Positions 1 through 9,062 of a stretch of 64,000 nucleotides of DNA are shown here, piece after piece. A program made the position numbers and the translations under genes. Below the pieces are notes generated by a model. The model saw only the letters and a program-made list of their open reading frames with translations. It was not told the origin of the DNA and searched no databases. The stretch comes from Patescibacteria group bacterium (GTDB lineage: Bacteria; Patescibacteriota; Gracilibacteria; Absconditabacterales; Absconditicoccaceae), in NCBI GenBank assembly GCA_017992195.1, contig JAGOPC010000002.1:39595-103594 (forward strand), written 5' to 3'. How positions within the stretch are numbered: the stretch's first letter is position 1; every line of letters starts with the position of its first letter.

Positions 1-1251
1 ATTTTGACCTATGAAAAACAGCTGCTACTCAAGCAGCAGATCGTCACCGACAGCTTCAGGCATATCAGAGATCTGGTCAATGCGGTTGGTATACAGGAGT
101 TTGTTCCGGCGCCTGAGGTTTTTGGTTACAGAAATAAGATCGAATATAGTTTCGGGAAGTATATTACCAATGAGTGAAACGATAATCAGCACCGGCAATT
201 AGGTTTTCACAAACAGTGACTGTTTTCAAAAGTGATCGATGTCGATCAGTGTTATCTCGTTTCTGATGAGGCGAAAAAACTCTATCGTACACTAAAGGCG
301 TTGCTCATCAACTCAGGGCTTCCGGTCTACGACCAGAAAACTCATGAGTGATTTTTTCGTCATCTCGTGGTTCGCGAAGGAAGGAACACCTGACATTTTT
401 TGGTCAATCTCAGCGTCTCTGAAGAGCAACTCAGCACATTGTGAGTGGCTGACAAATGGGAGTCGCTCAAATCCCAGTTACAAAATGATGACTATCTAAA
501 AAAGACTATCACCTCATTTGTCATCACGGTTAATAACTGACTCGCAGATATTGTAAAATGAGAAAACGTCTCAACATATATCTTGTGGGGAGATGGAGTG
601 ATGTATGAAAAGCTTCTTTTCAACTCACAGAACACAGAGCGTAATTCACAATCAACGGAGGAGAGTGCTAATGAGGCGCCATTGACTGAGGTAAGTTTTC
701 GCGTATCGCCATTCTCATTTTTTCAGACGAATACATTTGGTGCGCAAAGATTATTTCAGACGGCGATGGATGCGGTGGGTGAAGTAGAGGGACATATTCT
801 GGATTTGTATTGTGGTACAGGAAGTATTGGTTTAAGTTTTTTGAAAACAGGAAGAGGTGATAAGGTGTTTGGTATTGAGATCGTGCCTGATGCGATCGTT
901 GATGCCGTGCGGAATGCGAAGATCAATGGGCTGGAGAACGACTCTTATTTCGTCTCATGAAAAGCAGAAGATCTCATCAAACGCGATGAGTATATTTCAC
1001 AGCACCTGGGAAAAGTGTCGCTCGTGATTGTCGATCCGCCGCGTGATGGTTTACATAAAGATGTGGTGGAGTTTTTGATAGAGTTGAAGAAGAAGTATGA
1101 TTTTAAGCTTTTATATATCTCATGTAATCCGGTGACGATGGCTCGTGATATGCAGATGTTGATGGGTGGAAACTACGCTCTTCGCTCGCTCCAACCGGTT
1201 GATATGTTTCCTCATACACACCACGTAGAGATGGTGGGAGTACTAGTCTAA
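1..1251 (+). CDS. TrmA/RumA-family RNA m5U methyltransferase, 5' partial
   Basis: The product methylates C5 of a uridine in rRNA or tRNA using S-adenosylmethionine. The gene enters from the left edge in frame 1, so the N terminus is missing. Read with TGA=Gly it is continuous to TAA at 1249-1251 and contains eight in-frame TGA codons, several at conserved glycines: LGFHKQG, HEGFFRH, REGRNTG and NNGLADIVKGE. Later come the SAM-binding LDLYCGTGSIGL (about 802-837), VDPPRDG, the SCNP motif with the catalytic cysteine (about 1120), and the C-terminal HTHHVEMVGVL. CGG at 193-195 lies just before QLGFHK, where an aromatic is plausible. Family assignment is firm; whether the target is 23S rRNA or tRNA cannot be told. 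Confidence 0.9.
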
Positions 1252-1338
1252 ATAGTTCTTATTGTTTCTTGTCAATATTATTACACATAGCAAAGTAATT
1301 TTGTTTCGCATAAGCATGTATAATTATGCGTTTTGCTA

Positions 1339-1366
1339 TTGCATATTGTGCTATCTTATCTATACA
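1339..1366 (+). promoter_or_regulatory. Candidate promoter of the first pilin gene
   Basis: TTGCAT (1339-1344) and TATACA (1361-1366) are separated by 16 bp. The predicted transcript start lies about 38 nt upstream of the pilin ATG at 1411. Seen by eye only. Confidence 0.45.
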
Positions 1367-1410
1367 GACTTGTATGAAATTAAATTTTATTCATTAATTT
1401 ATATGGTTTT

Positions 1411-1986
1411 ATGAAAGCAACAAAAAAAGCATTTACGCTTATCGAAATGCTGATAGTGATTGTGATCATTGGTATCCTTGCTGCGGCATTAGTACCAAGA
1501 CTTATTTCCGTACAAGGAAGAGCAAGAGATACAAAGCGTAAAGCAGATATTTCACAGATCGGTTCTGCGCTTGCGATCTATAAGACAGATAATTCTACTT
1601 TCCCTGCTACTTCAGGTAGTTCATTTGCCGTTCTCGCCCCATTGCTTAGTGGGTACCTTACAACCACACCTACTGATCCAGTAAGTACTGCAAGTGTTTC
1701 TCCTGATATCGCTGGTGGTTATTCAACGGGGTATGGCTATATCTCTATCGTAAGAAATGGAGTAGCAAGTAATGCGGCTGTGCTGATGGCACAAACAGAA
1801 AGTGACGGAGCAAGTTCAAACTTTATGAGTAGTGGAACTCTTATCTCTCATAGTGCAGATGCAGGAGCTCTCGATAGTTTGCTCGCCGGATGTAATGGTA
1901 GAGTAGCAAAGAGTACAGCATGGTCATGGACTGCTGGTTCATGTACCGGACCGATGACAGGTATGAGATACTACTATACTGAATAA
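1411..1986 (+). CDS. Type IV pilin-like major subunit, copy 1
   Basis: 191 residues. A short basic leader (MKATKKA) is followed by the class III prepilin signature FTLIEMLIVIVIIGILAAALVP, with Glu at +5, so it should be cleaved and methylated by a prepilin peptidase (not in this window) and assembled into a type IV pilus or pseudopilus. The mature part is Ser/Thr/Ala-rich with two cysteines in the last 35 residues (AGCN and GSCTGPM), likely a C-terminal disulfide loop, and it ends in an aromatic RYYYTE. There is no in-frame TGA, CGA or CGG. It is followed by a terminator and a close paralogue. Adhesion, twitching or DNA uptake are family roles; which applies here is unknown. Confidence 0.88.
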   Translation: MKATKKAFTLIEMLIVIVIIGILAAALVPRLISVQGRARDTKRKADISQIGSALAIYKTDNSTFPATSGSSFAVLAPLLSGYLTTTPTDPVSTASVSPDIAGGYSTGYGYISIVRNGVASNAAVLMAQTESDGASSNFMSSGTLISHSADAGALDSLLAGCNGRVAKSTAWSWTAGSCTGPMTGMRYYYTE

Positions 1987-2018
1987 TTATATTTCTTCAT
2001 CTAACATCATATAAAGAG

Positions 2019-2049
2019 GATAAGGATAATATACGTCCTTATCTTTTTT
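2019..2049 (+). terminator. Intrinsic terminator after pilin copy 1
   Basis: GATAAGGA (2019-2026) pairs perfectly with TCCTTATC (2036-2043) across a 9-nt loop and is followed by six T. Confidence 0.8.
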
Positions 2050-2074
2050 CTATTTTCGAGAAAAGATCTTTCCC

Positions 2075-2102
2075 TTGCAAAGGTGATGATGCTTTTTTAT
2101 AA
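2075..2102 (+). promoter_or_regulatory. Candidate promoter of the second pilin gene
   Basis: TTGCAA (2075-2080), 16 bp, then TTATAA (2097-2102). It lies between the terminator of copy 1 and the ATG at 2155, so the two pilin copies can be transcribed separately. Confidence 0.4.
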
Positions 2103-2154
2103 CCTCTGTATCGAAAACAGAGAAAAGGTTTTATCCTTTGATTCCGTTGGTTTT

Positions 2155-2730
2155 ATGAAAGCAACAAAAAAAGCATTTACGCTTATCGAAATGCTGATAG
2201 TGATTGTGATCATTGGTATCCTTGCTGCAGCATTAGTACCAAGACTTATCTCGGTGCAGGGAAGGGCAAGAGACACGAAACGTAAGGCCGATTTTTCACA
2301 AATAGGTACTGCGCTTGCGATATATAAAACAGACTATTCTACCTTCCCTGCAACCTCTGGTAGTGCATTTACTGTGTTAGCTCCTTTGTTAAGCGGGTAT
2401 CTGACTACCACGCCAAACGATCCACTGGAGACGTCGACCGTCTCTCCTGATATTGCCGGCAGTTACACGACAGGATATGGCTATATCTCTATCGTAAGAA
2501 ATGGAGTAGCAAGTAATGCGGCGATCTTGCTCTCTCAGACAGAAAGTGACGGAGCAAGTTCAAACTTCATGAGCAGCGGTATACTTATCACCCATGCCAC
2601 TGATGCAACGACGCTTGATGGTATCGTCGCCGGATGTAATAGTAGAGTAGCAAAGAGTACAACATGGTCATGGACTGCTGGTTCATGTAGCGGACCGATG
2701 ACAGGCATGAGGTACTATTACACGCAGTAA
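2155..2730 (+). CDS. Type IV pilin-like subunit, copy 2
   Basis: 191 residues, paralogous to the upstream gene, with the same prepilin leader and FTLIEMLIVIVIIGI helix. The frame is open upstream to 2083, but the start is placed at 2155 because the ATG, its upstream ttggtttt and about 80 nt of coding sequence match copy 1 almost perfectly, and because a promoter lies within the longer reading. The middle of the protein (about residues 45-90) has diverged, while nucleotide identity returns around the SIVRNGVASNAA and ESDGASSNFMSS segments. The C-terminal cysteine pair is conserved. Probably an alternative or minor pilin, or a recent duplicate kept similar by gene conversion. Confidence 0.88.
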   Translation: MKATKKAFTLIEMLIVIVIIGILAAALVPRLISVQGRARDTKRKADFSQIGTALAIYKTDYSTFPATSGSAFTVLAPLLSGYLTTTPNDPLETSTVSPDIAGSYTTGYGYISIVRNGVASNAAILLSQTESDGASSNFMSSGILITHATDATTLDGIVAGCNSRVAKSTTWSWTAGSCSGPMTGMRYYYTQ

Positions 2731-2760
2731 TGTGTATTCTTCATATATCATTTCTTAACT

Positions 2761-2786
2761 AAAAAGCTCCCCGCAGGGAGCTTTTT
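2761..2786. terminator. Bidirectional terminator between convergent genes
   Basis: AAAAAGCTCCC (2761-2771) and GGGAGCTTTTT (2776-2786) form a perfect 11-bp stem with a 4-nt loop, with T runs on both strands. It separates the pilin gene from the convergent gene ending at 2815. Confidence 0.88.
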
Positions 2787-2814
2787 CTTATAGTATTTTT
2801 GTCTAAATATCTGA

Positions 2815-3360
2815 CTACTTATCAATAAGTGCTTCGATCGCTGCAGCTGAATTTTCCTCAGCTGAGTTGACGATGATAGAGAGCTCATTACCGATAGTTC
2901 CTTTGAAGAATGTGACCGCTGCCTGATTGAGCGAGTAGGTCTTTCCTTCCTCGGTGAGGGCGATAAACTTCCCTTCTTCCGTCTTCGAAAGCTTTGCTTT
3001 GACGAATTTTCTTGGAGCAGGAGCGATCAGCTTATAGACAAGCTTTCCGTCTTCCATGATGCGCAGCTTAAGCATATCACCAGGGATAAGCTTAGTCTTG
3101 CTTGCATAGTTCATAGGAACTGGATAGATCTTCCCGTCGTTTCCTTGCATAAAGTTACCATCGAAGCTTCCTTCGATCACTTTGATGTTTGCATCGTCAT
3201 CTGATGTGTCAACTGCTGCCTTAGGAGCCGCCGCTTCAGTGATACTTATGCCCTGGTCTCCATACATTTTTTGGATAAGAACTCTCGCCTTGATAGCATC
3301 GTTCTCGATCTTACTCAATAAATGAAGAAGAGTTGTAAGTGACTCGTTTTGTTTGTCCAT
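2815..3360 (-). CDS. Conserved hypothetical protein of CPR type
   Basis: 181 residues with no in-frame TGA and no signal peptide or membrane segment. The N-terminal 45 residues look helical (LLHLLSKIENDAIKARVLIQKM). The rest resembles a protein I recognise from many CPR genomes, with motifs such as IEGSFDGNFMQG, GKIYPVPMNYASKTKLIPGD and FKGTIGNELSIIV, which suggest small beta-barrel domains. Its role is unknown. A nucleic-acid-binding or translation-associated role has been my guess from the KOW/OB-like pattern, but nothing in the sequence proves it. It is a single gene, convergent with the pilins. Confidence 0.75.
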   Translation of the reverse strand: MDKQNESLTTLLHLLSKIENDAIKARVLIQKMYGDQGISITEAAAPKAAVDTSDDDANIKVIEGSFDGNFMQGNDGKIYPVPMNYASKTKLIPGDMLKLRIMEDGKLVYKLIAPAPRKFVKAKLSKTEEGKFIALTEEGKTYSLNQAAVTFFKGTIGNELSIIVNSAEENSAAAIEALIDK

Positions 3361-3506
3361 CGTTTTGTATTTCTAGAAGATAAATTTCTATGCTTCCATT
3401 ATAAAGATTTTCTTATAAAAAAGCAAAAATACTTTTCCCGCCGATTGGTATTGCAATCTAGGCTCTGTTCCATACATTTTTATCATATTTACCCTTATTT
3501 CGACTC

Positions 3507-3983
3507 ATGGCTCTCTACTTTATTCTCGTTTTTCTTCTCGGCGGTGGACTCGGATATCTGATCTTCTTTTTGAGATATGAACATAGAGGTCTGATAGACG
3601 ATCTCAGAGACAACTTCAATGAGTGTAAAAGACAGCTTGAGAATGTGCAGCACGATGCTCAGGAGCATCTCCAGCAGAATGTGATCCTCAAGGAGAAGAC
3701 TACGGAGCTTATGACAAAGAATGATGATCTTTCGAGAATCGTTTCTGAGCTCAGCAGGTACTACTATCATATCAAGATGGGTGCTGAAAAAGCTGCAGAA
3801 CTCGAAAAGATATTGCACATTACTGACAAGGACATAGAAGAAAAGATGAAATATACACTTGGTGAGAAGATTCTCGAATCTCTCAACGACGGCAAGAAAG
3901 AGACCTCTAGTCCAGCTCCATCGTTGCCTCCACAAGGAGACAAGAACCGTGTGATGGTTGTAGGAGGAGGGAAGAAACGATAA
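3507..3983 (+). CDS. Small membrane-anchored coiled-coil protein
   Basis: 158 residues. The N terminus is one hydrophobic helix (residues 2-22, YFILVFLLGGGLGYLIFFL), followed by about 85 residues of predicted coiled coil (RGLIDDLRDNFNECKRQLENV onward). A flexible Ser/Pro segment (SSPAPSLPPQ) and a basic Gly-rich end (VVGGGKKR) complete it. The layout is that of a bitopic protein with a cytoplasmic coiled coil, like RmuC or divisome/pilus adaptor proteins, but no family is recognised. No in-frame TGA. Confidence 0.6.
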   Translation: MALYFILVFLLGGGLGYLIFFLRYEHRGLIDDLRDNFNECKRQLENVQHDAQEHLQQNVILKEKTTELMTKNDDLSRIVSELSRYYYHIKMGAEKAAELEKILHITDKDIEEKMKYTLGEKILESLNDGKKETSSPAPSLPPQGDKNRVMVVGGGKKR

Positions 3984-4036
3984 GGCTCCCTCATAACTCA
4001 TTTATGATTTGTGATTTATATTGATAAGAATCTGTG

Positions 4037-4648
4037 ATGAGCTATAGAAAGACGAAGATCGCAGTTGTGAGTAGTAAGGAAGGATATAATGACGCCGCGG
4101 CGCTCTATAAGACGTTTCATCAGTGATTGACAACTTACGATAAGTGATTGTTTCAAAGATTTCTTCCCAGAGAGATCACAGGGAGTGTTGTTCTCGATAT
4201 CGGTGCTGGCGATGCCAGAATGTATAAGTATTTTCAGGACAAGAAGGTTCGTTATGTTGCAATGGATGTTGCGGAAAAACTCCTCAAGCGCGGTCCGGCA
4301 CGTATAGAGAAAGTTGTTGCCGATATAGAAGAAGTATGGCCGTTTGCCGATGGTGAGTTTGATATTGCACTTTGTTTTTTTGTGCTGCTGCACCTGAGTG
4401 ACTTAGGACATTTCTTTGAGGAGGCCTATAGGGTCCTGAAGCCGGGGTGAAAGCTTGTCGTGCTGCAGAACTATCAAAGACGTAGTTATGAGTACAATAT
4501 CCATGGAAATAATTACAGGATCAAAGACCGATCACATAGTCATAAAGATATTGTTGAGAGCGGTGAACATGCATTCTTTTCGGTCGAACAGATAGAGCTG
4601 ATCGAAAAGGATACGCCTATCGGCATGCTCTACTGTTTCACGAAATAA
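4037..4648 (+). CDS. Class I SAM-dependent methyltransferase
   Basis: 203 residues after joining two fragments across TGA codons; three in-frame TGA. Motif I is VVLDIGAGDARMY. The acidic loop is at AMDVAEKLL, motif II around DIALCFFVLLHL, and motif III is RVLKPGGKLVV, whose second Gly is TGA at 4448-4450. That site supports UGA=Gly because the PGG turn is near-invariant in the family. The start is ATG 4037, with GTG 4034 as an alternative. The substrate cannot be deduced. The gene is followed closely by a sigma factor gene with its own candidate promoter. Confidence 0.85.
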
Positions 4649-4660
4649 TGTCACAGATAG

Positions 4661-4688
4661 TTGTAATGATCGTTATTATAACTATAGG
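4661..4688 (+). promoter_or_regulatory. Candidate promoter of the sigma factor gene
   Basis: TTGTAA (4661-4666), 16 bp, TATAGG (4683-4688), about 40 nt upstream of ATG 4727. Confidence 0.35.
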
Positions 4689-4726
4689 TGAGAATAACTC
4701 TCTACTAGTATTTCCGCAGAGTAAAT

Positions 4727-5287
4727 ATGAAATCATACGATACCAGTTTTCTAAAGAGATTGCAGCAGCGCGAAGAAGCTGCCTTTACTATATTATACAA
4801 CGATACTGTTGATATATTTTTCCGTTATCTCAAGGTAACCTATTTTCTCGATAATGCAGAGATCGACGACATACTTTCTACTTACTATGTGAAGCTGCGG
4901 GAGAATCTGAAGCGCCTTGATGTGAAGACGGGGCTGAGTTCGTGGATGCGAACCATCTTCAAAAATCTGGTGAAAGATAACTTCAAGGCGCACAGTTCGA
5001 TTCACTTCAGTCAGATGCGTGCCTGACGCGATGATGATGCAGAAGGATATGAAGATACGCTTGGATGAAAAGATGATGTGGAGCAGACACTTTCAACCAA
5101 TCGAGAGTATGACGCTATCATCGCTGCGATAGAAAAACTCGAATGAGACTATAAAGAAGTGATCTATATGAAATTTGTGGAGGAGTACTCATACGAAGAA
5201 ATTGCAAAAATTTTGAAGAGTTCAGAACAGACGATCAGACAAAAAGTTTCGAGATGATTGAAAAAACTCAAGAGCCTGCTTCCGTAG
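4727..5287 (+). CDS. ECF-like sigma-70 family sigma factor
   Basis: 186 residues, four in-frame TGA codons. Residues about 10-95 match sigma region 2 (LYNDTVDIFFRYL, DDILSTYYVKLRENL, SSWMRTIFKNLVKDNF). Residues about 135-183 match region 4, with the helix-turn-helix YSYEEIAKILKSSEQTIRQKVSRGLKKLK; the Gly of RGLKKLK is TGA. There is no region 1 or 3, so it is an ECF-type factor that would redirect RNA polymerase to a small regulon. No anti-sigma factor with a membrane anchor is adjacent, so the controlling signal is unknown. Confidence 0.88.
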
Positions 5288-5360
5288 CGGCATCCGATGG
5301 CATGAGGATTCTTCGATTTGTCAACACCAACTTTATTTCTCTGGCCGTCCAAATTCGCCT

Positions 5361-5434
5361 AAATGGCTTAATATAGCCATTTTAGTCTCTGTGGCGCAAA
5401 GACGGGAAATAGTACGAATCCCTTGAAAAGCGCC
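5361..5434 (+). promoter_or_regulatory. Structured leader upstream of HU
   Basis: A hairpin AAATGGCT/AGCCATTT (5361-5368, 5375-5382) is followed by a nested element in which GGCGC (5393-5397) pairs with GCGCC (5430-5434), enclosing GGGA (5404-5407) and TCCC (5419-5422). There is no T tract after the first hairpin, so it is a poor terminator for the sigma gene. It may be a 5' leader or small RNA controlling the HU gene. Base pairing was seen by eye and not folded. Confidence 0.4.
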
Positions 5435-5485
5435 TACTAACGTCTATATTCCTAGGGTCTTTATTTCTTATTGTTATATAACATC

Positions 5486-5761
5486 ATGACTAAGACTCAA
5501 CTGATCGCATTCCTCGCTTCTAAGCTTGGTATCTCTAAAAGACTCGCTAACGACACTCTTAACGTTCTTATCGAAGGAATCATCGCTTCTGTAAAGAAGG
5601 GTAATGAAGTAAGAATCCAGGGTTTCGGAACTTTCAAGTCTTCTAAGAGAGCTGCTAGAACTGGTGTTAATCCAAGAAATCCAAAGGAAAAGATCAAGAT
5701 CCCTGCAATGAAAGTTGTTTCTTTCAAGGCTGGTGCAGACTTCAAAAAAGCTGTTAGATAA
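5486..5761 (+). CDS. hup: HU family DNA-binding protein
   Basis: 91 residues, standard HU length. MTKTQLIAFLASKLGISKRLANDTLNVLIEGI forms the dimerising helices. VRIQGFGTF and the arm residues around GVNPRNPKEKIKIPAMKVVSFKAG are the HU/IHF signature that inserts into the DNA minor groove. The frame is open from 5471, but ATG 5486 is chosen because it starts exactly at the family N terminus. It acts as a nucleoid protein. No TGA, CGA or CGG in frame, as in other genes here expected to be highly expressed. Confidence 0.95.
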   Translation: MTKTQLIAFLASKLGISKRLANDTLNVLIEGIIASVKKGNEVRIQGFGTFKSSKRAARTGVNPRNPKEKIKIPAMKVVSFKAGADFKKAVR

Positions 5762-5791
5762 TACTCACATAAATTTTTGTGTGTGCGCTTT

Positions 5792-5826
5792 CTCTCTCTC
5801 GTAGCAATACGGGGGAGAGTTTTTTT
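5792..5826 (+). terminator. Intrinsic terminator after HU
   Basis: CTCTCTCTCG (5792-5801) pairs with CGGGGGAGAG (5810-5819) with two G-T pairs and an 8-nt loop, followed by seven T. Confidence 0.75.
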
Positions 5827-5836
5827 ATGTGAAAAA

Positions 5837-6592
5837 TTATATTCTTTCCCATATCGTGTTAAATAAGAGTAGATTCGTTTCATAATATATCGTATTTTCT
5901 ATCTCTACTGCTGATATGATCTCTCAAAACGTTGTATGGTAGTAAAATCAATCCACGAGAGCTATATCTGAAGCATATTTCACCTGTTCTTTTACTGGTA
6001 AGAGCTTAACGATATGTCATTTCTTGCTCATTAACTGGGCATATTTTCTTCCTACAGGGGAGTCAAAAATGATTTCTTTTACGGTGTTTTTCTTTCATAA
6101 GAAGAACTCATCTGCCAATTTTTGTAATGATCGATTGGTGTATTTTATTATTGCATCAATATTTGAGATAAAATATCCTGCTCCTGATCTTTTTATCTTT
6201 GAGTGAATCACTCTAAAAACCTCTCCTCATTCATAAAACTTCACTTTTGGCAGAAGAGTGTGATAAGCTCCTATTTCTTCTCGAGCTACTTTGTTAGCTT
6301 CTATTTGTTTAATAAGCTCCGTATTTTGCTGGTTCGTTGCGAGAAGCTTGCTTATTAGGTCGTTAGGACTAGCTGCGCTAAACTTATGCCCTTTGCTTGC
6401 TTTTTGCTGTATGAGGATATTTTCATGTGCCAACTTCTCTACACGATCGTTTATCGATGTTCTCGGGAGGCGTAATAACCTTGCGATAGTCGTAATGCCT
6501 AAAAACCCATGCTGTAGGCATAGTCGATAAATATCCTTTTCTATGTCATTTAATCCGATCTGAGATAGGATTCTGGAAATATCTTTATTCAT
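5837..6592 (-). CDS. TrmB-type transcriptional regulator
   Basis: 251 residues, five in-frame TGA. The N-terminal 75 residues form a TrmB/MarR-like winged helix (LSQIGLNDIEKDIYRLCLQHG, TTIARLLRLPRTSINDRVEKLAHENILIQQ). The C-terminal part (about 110-250) is the mixed alpha/beta region of TrmB-like proteins, in which a ligand may bind; it contains SPVGRKYAQLMSKKG and ends TIWERI. Proteins of this shape are common in CPR genomes and act as local repressors or activators. It is divergent from the methyltransferase at 6757, and the shared spacer carries a perfect palindrome (6722-6735) over the methyltransferase -10 box, a likely operator. Confidence 0.75.
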
Positions 6593-6698
6593 GAATATGT
6601 TATAATAAGAGCTTAAATGCTTTAATCTAAGTATATATAAAATATGTCTTTTTGCTAGTAATCGACGAAAAAATCCGATTATATCTTTGTTCTCGCAA

Positions 6699-6726
6699 TT
6701 GACTTGTCTGAAATAGGAATTATGAT
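6699..6726 (+). promoter_or_regulatory. Candidate promoter of methyltransferase gene 6757
   Basis: TTGACT (6699-6704), 16 bp, TATGAT (6721-6726). The predicted start of transcription is about 25 nt before ATG 6757. Confidence 0.55.
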
Positions 6727-6735
6727 CTAGATCAT
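6722..6735. promoter_or_regulatory. Perfect palindrome, candidate operator
   Basis: ATGATCTAGATCAT is a perfect 14-bp inverted repeat with imperfect outward extension (AGGAAT and ATTCCT). It covers the -10 box of the methyltransferase gene next to a divergent TrmB-type regulator gene, the usual place for an autoregulated operator. Binding is inferred. Confidence 0.45.
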
Positions 6736-6756
6736 TTATTCCTAACTTTTCTCTTC

Positions 6757-7536
6757 ATGAAAAACTCGAAAGATGCTATAGAAGCCGGGTCTTTTGACAC
6801 CCAATGACACAAAGAAGATCTTATTAATAATACGCAAAGCTCTCTGTGACAGGCGATGTCGTATGCTGCTATAGCAGGTGATTATAGTAGCTTCTGGAAA
6901 AAATCTAATCAAACTCAACTGCTCGGTTATAATAAACTTACAGAGCTTCTAGGAGATTTACAAAATAAAAAGATACTGGATTATGGATGCGGTACTTGAG
7001 AATTCACGAATATCCTTCATCAGAAATGAGCGAATATAATAGGCGTTGATCTCTCTGCGAATATGATCCAGGTCGCACAACAGAATGATTCTGGCTGAGA
7101 TTACAGGGTAGTCGAGTCTGAAGCTGACCTAAAAGATATACAAGACGTTGATGCCGTTTTAATAAATTATGTGTTTTGCACCTTCGACACAAAAGAAAAG
7201 ATACAGAAGACTCTTCATTCACTTTACAAACTAGTAAAGAGTTGATGAAAGATCTATATCCAAAATGGAAATCGGGAGGAGGCTAACTGATTGGATTTTA
7301 TTTCCTTTTGATTAGAAAAAAAAGAGAATCTTCAGGAGGGAGACGAAATATATGCCATCCTTAAGTGAGTTGGCTGAATGAACGATCTTCGCGTAAAAGA
7401 CTTCTTCTACTCTCAGAAAACATACATGGAGTTATTAATGCAAGCTGGTTTCATAGATATAAGGGCATATGAAATGCAGGAACTGCAGACTTCTCTTATT
7501 TCCCCTGTATATATTATTGAGGGCAGTAGACCATAA
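6757..7536 (+). CDS. SAM-dependent methyltransferase, UGA-dense
   Basis: 259 residues carrying eleven in-frame TGA codons, including a TGA TGA pair at the SGGK turn, so no useful frame appears under the standard code. Motif I is ILDYGCGTGEFTNIL with its last Gly encoded by TGA, followed by GVDLSANMIQVAQ and VDAVLINYVF. The post-I turn KSGGKIYIQN and a C-terminal region with FYSQKTYMELLMQAGF match the Methyltransf_11/25 group. The substrate is unknown. ATG 6757 gives an exact 260-codon frame ending in TAA. It is probably controlled by the divergent TrmB-type gene. Confidence 0.82.
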
Positions 7537-7569
7537 CAAAAAAATCCCCGCATTTTTAGCTTATTCTTT

Positions 7570-8934
7570 CTATCTGTCAAATTTTCCTTCGTTTGATATT
7601 TTCTTTTGCCTAATCACATCGTCGCTATCTCCTAACTCGTACGGCACAATAGGCAACGTCGTATTTCCTTTCAACTTACACATCTCCAGATAATACTGAT
7701 TCACTAACTTCCTAAAGTGAGGATCGTCGTGAGTAATATTATTTGCCAACGCAGTGAAATCTAATGCCTGGAAGAGATGTGGGTGTTTTATGAGCAATGC
7801 GATCTTCTCCTGAAATTTTGCGTCGATCCGACCATCGTTTCCCGGGATAAAAGGCTTTGATATATGTGGACGAGGGACGGCTCAAAACTGATCTACCATG
7901 TTTTCGACGAAGGTAAGATCTCTTTTCAGGGTCTCTTCATTATCAACTCCTACATGACCAAAGACCATGAGTAACTCCGGCGTGATTCAGTACTCTTTCC
8001 TAGAAATTTCAATCGCATCGAGAATGTTCTTTTCGTTGTTTTGAGGTTTTTTGATACCTTTTCGGACCTCTTCTCCGATACCATCTACGCCATATCCGGC
8101 GTTATCAAAGCCTGCTTCTACGATCTTTCTGACGATATGCGGGTAGTGATTATGAATTTTTACGAAGAATGATGTGCCTGCGAGTCCACGCATTGTAAAT
8201 GAAAATCCAGGATGAGCGTCCTTTACGCTTTTTACTGTATCTGCAAAAACTCATAAGAGGGAAGGCGTTTGCCATACATCGAGATTTGATATGTACATAG
8301 AAATATTGTGAATCCCCAGCTTTTCAAGCCTGGTAGCGATATATGAAAGATCGTCATGGATGATATTCATGTCTCTATATTTCTCAGGAGTTCCTTTGAC
8401 TGCTGCACAAAATGAGCACCCTTGGCTGCATCCCTGAGAGACAAAAAATGAGATTTCGCCACTGAAATACTTTTTGAACTCGTCATCTGAGAGCTTGTCG
8501 TACATCGGGATAAGAGAGGTCTGATGCTCACTCTTGAGGTGGTCAACTCCTACAAGCGTTTCCAATATTCCGGGCTTCATACCATTGAATACATTGTCTC
8601 CAAAGAGCGCGTGGAATTGCTGATCGCTTAATCATCTATTTGTTGTCATCGCCTGTCATCCTAGTACGACCTGTAACTCTTCTCCATGGTCTTCTCTGAG
8701 TTTTTTAATTCTCTCGATAACAACTGGAATATATGGAGCACCCAATAAATTCATTCATACAATAGTACTTTTTATCTCGGCTTGCTTAATATTCTCATCG
8801 TGCAGAGAAACATCCACGCCTGCATCCTGGAGTTTTGCTCCAACAGATCGTAGGGAAGTATTCGTGTAGACATGTCACTTTCACTGCTCAGGAGCATAGG
8901 AGTGTCTGGGCTGAATAAGGTCGATGGATTTCAT
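7570..8934 (-). CDS. B12-binding-domain-like radical SAM protein
   Basis: 454 residues, about ten in-frame TGA codons. Residues about 1-110 resemble the cobalamin-binding-like fold often preceding radical SAM domains (TSL.SVGAKLQDAG, IVGMNLLGAPYIP, VVLGGQAM). The radical SAM cluster motif is C169xxxC173xxC176 (GCSQGCSFCAAVKG). It is followed by YIATRLEKLGIHNISMYISNLD and AGFDNAGYGVDG, typical barrel strands, and then by EISRKEYGITPELLMVFGHVG. The reaction is unknown; relatives act as methyltransferases, methylthiotransferases or in cofactor and lipid modification. It stands alone on the minus strand without a biosynthetic partner. Confidence 0.8.
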
Positions 8935-9033
8935 AGGAGAAATTGTAATCCCAGGGGTGTGTTTGTCAAGTAGAATCGAATAGTAGAAAGAGTTCTTCTG
9001 AATGTCTTGCAACACGTAAAAAAAATGATACAA

Positions 9034-9060
9034 CCAGATGTCTTTATTATCTGGTTTTTT
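9034..9060 (+). terminator. Terminator-like hairpin just before the murE start
   Basis: CCAGAT (9034-9039) and ATCTGG (9049-9054) form a 6-bp stem followed by TTTTTT, ending two bases before ATG 9063. No plus-strand gene precedes it, so it may act as an attenuator or be incidental. A TTGCAA-16-TACAAC promoter candidate (9007-9034) overlaps its left arm. Confidence 0.4.
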
Positions 9061-9062
9061 GG

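Noticed and set aside
2083..2154. N-terminal extension of pilin copy 2
   Set aside because: Would place 24 residues before the prepilin leader; the promoter and the alignment to copy 1 put the start at 2155.
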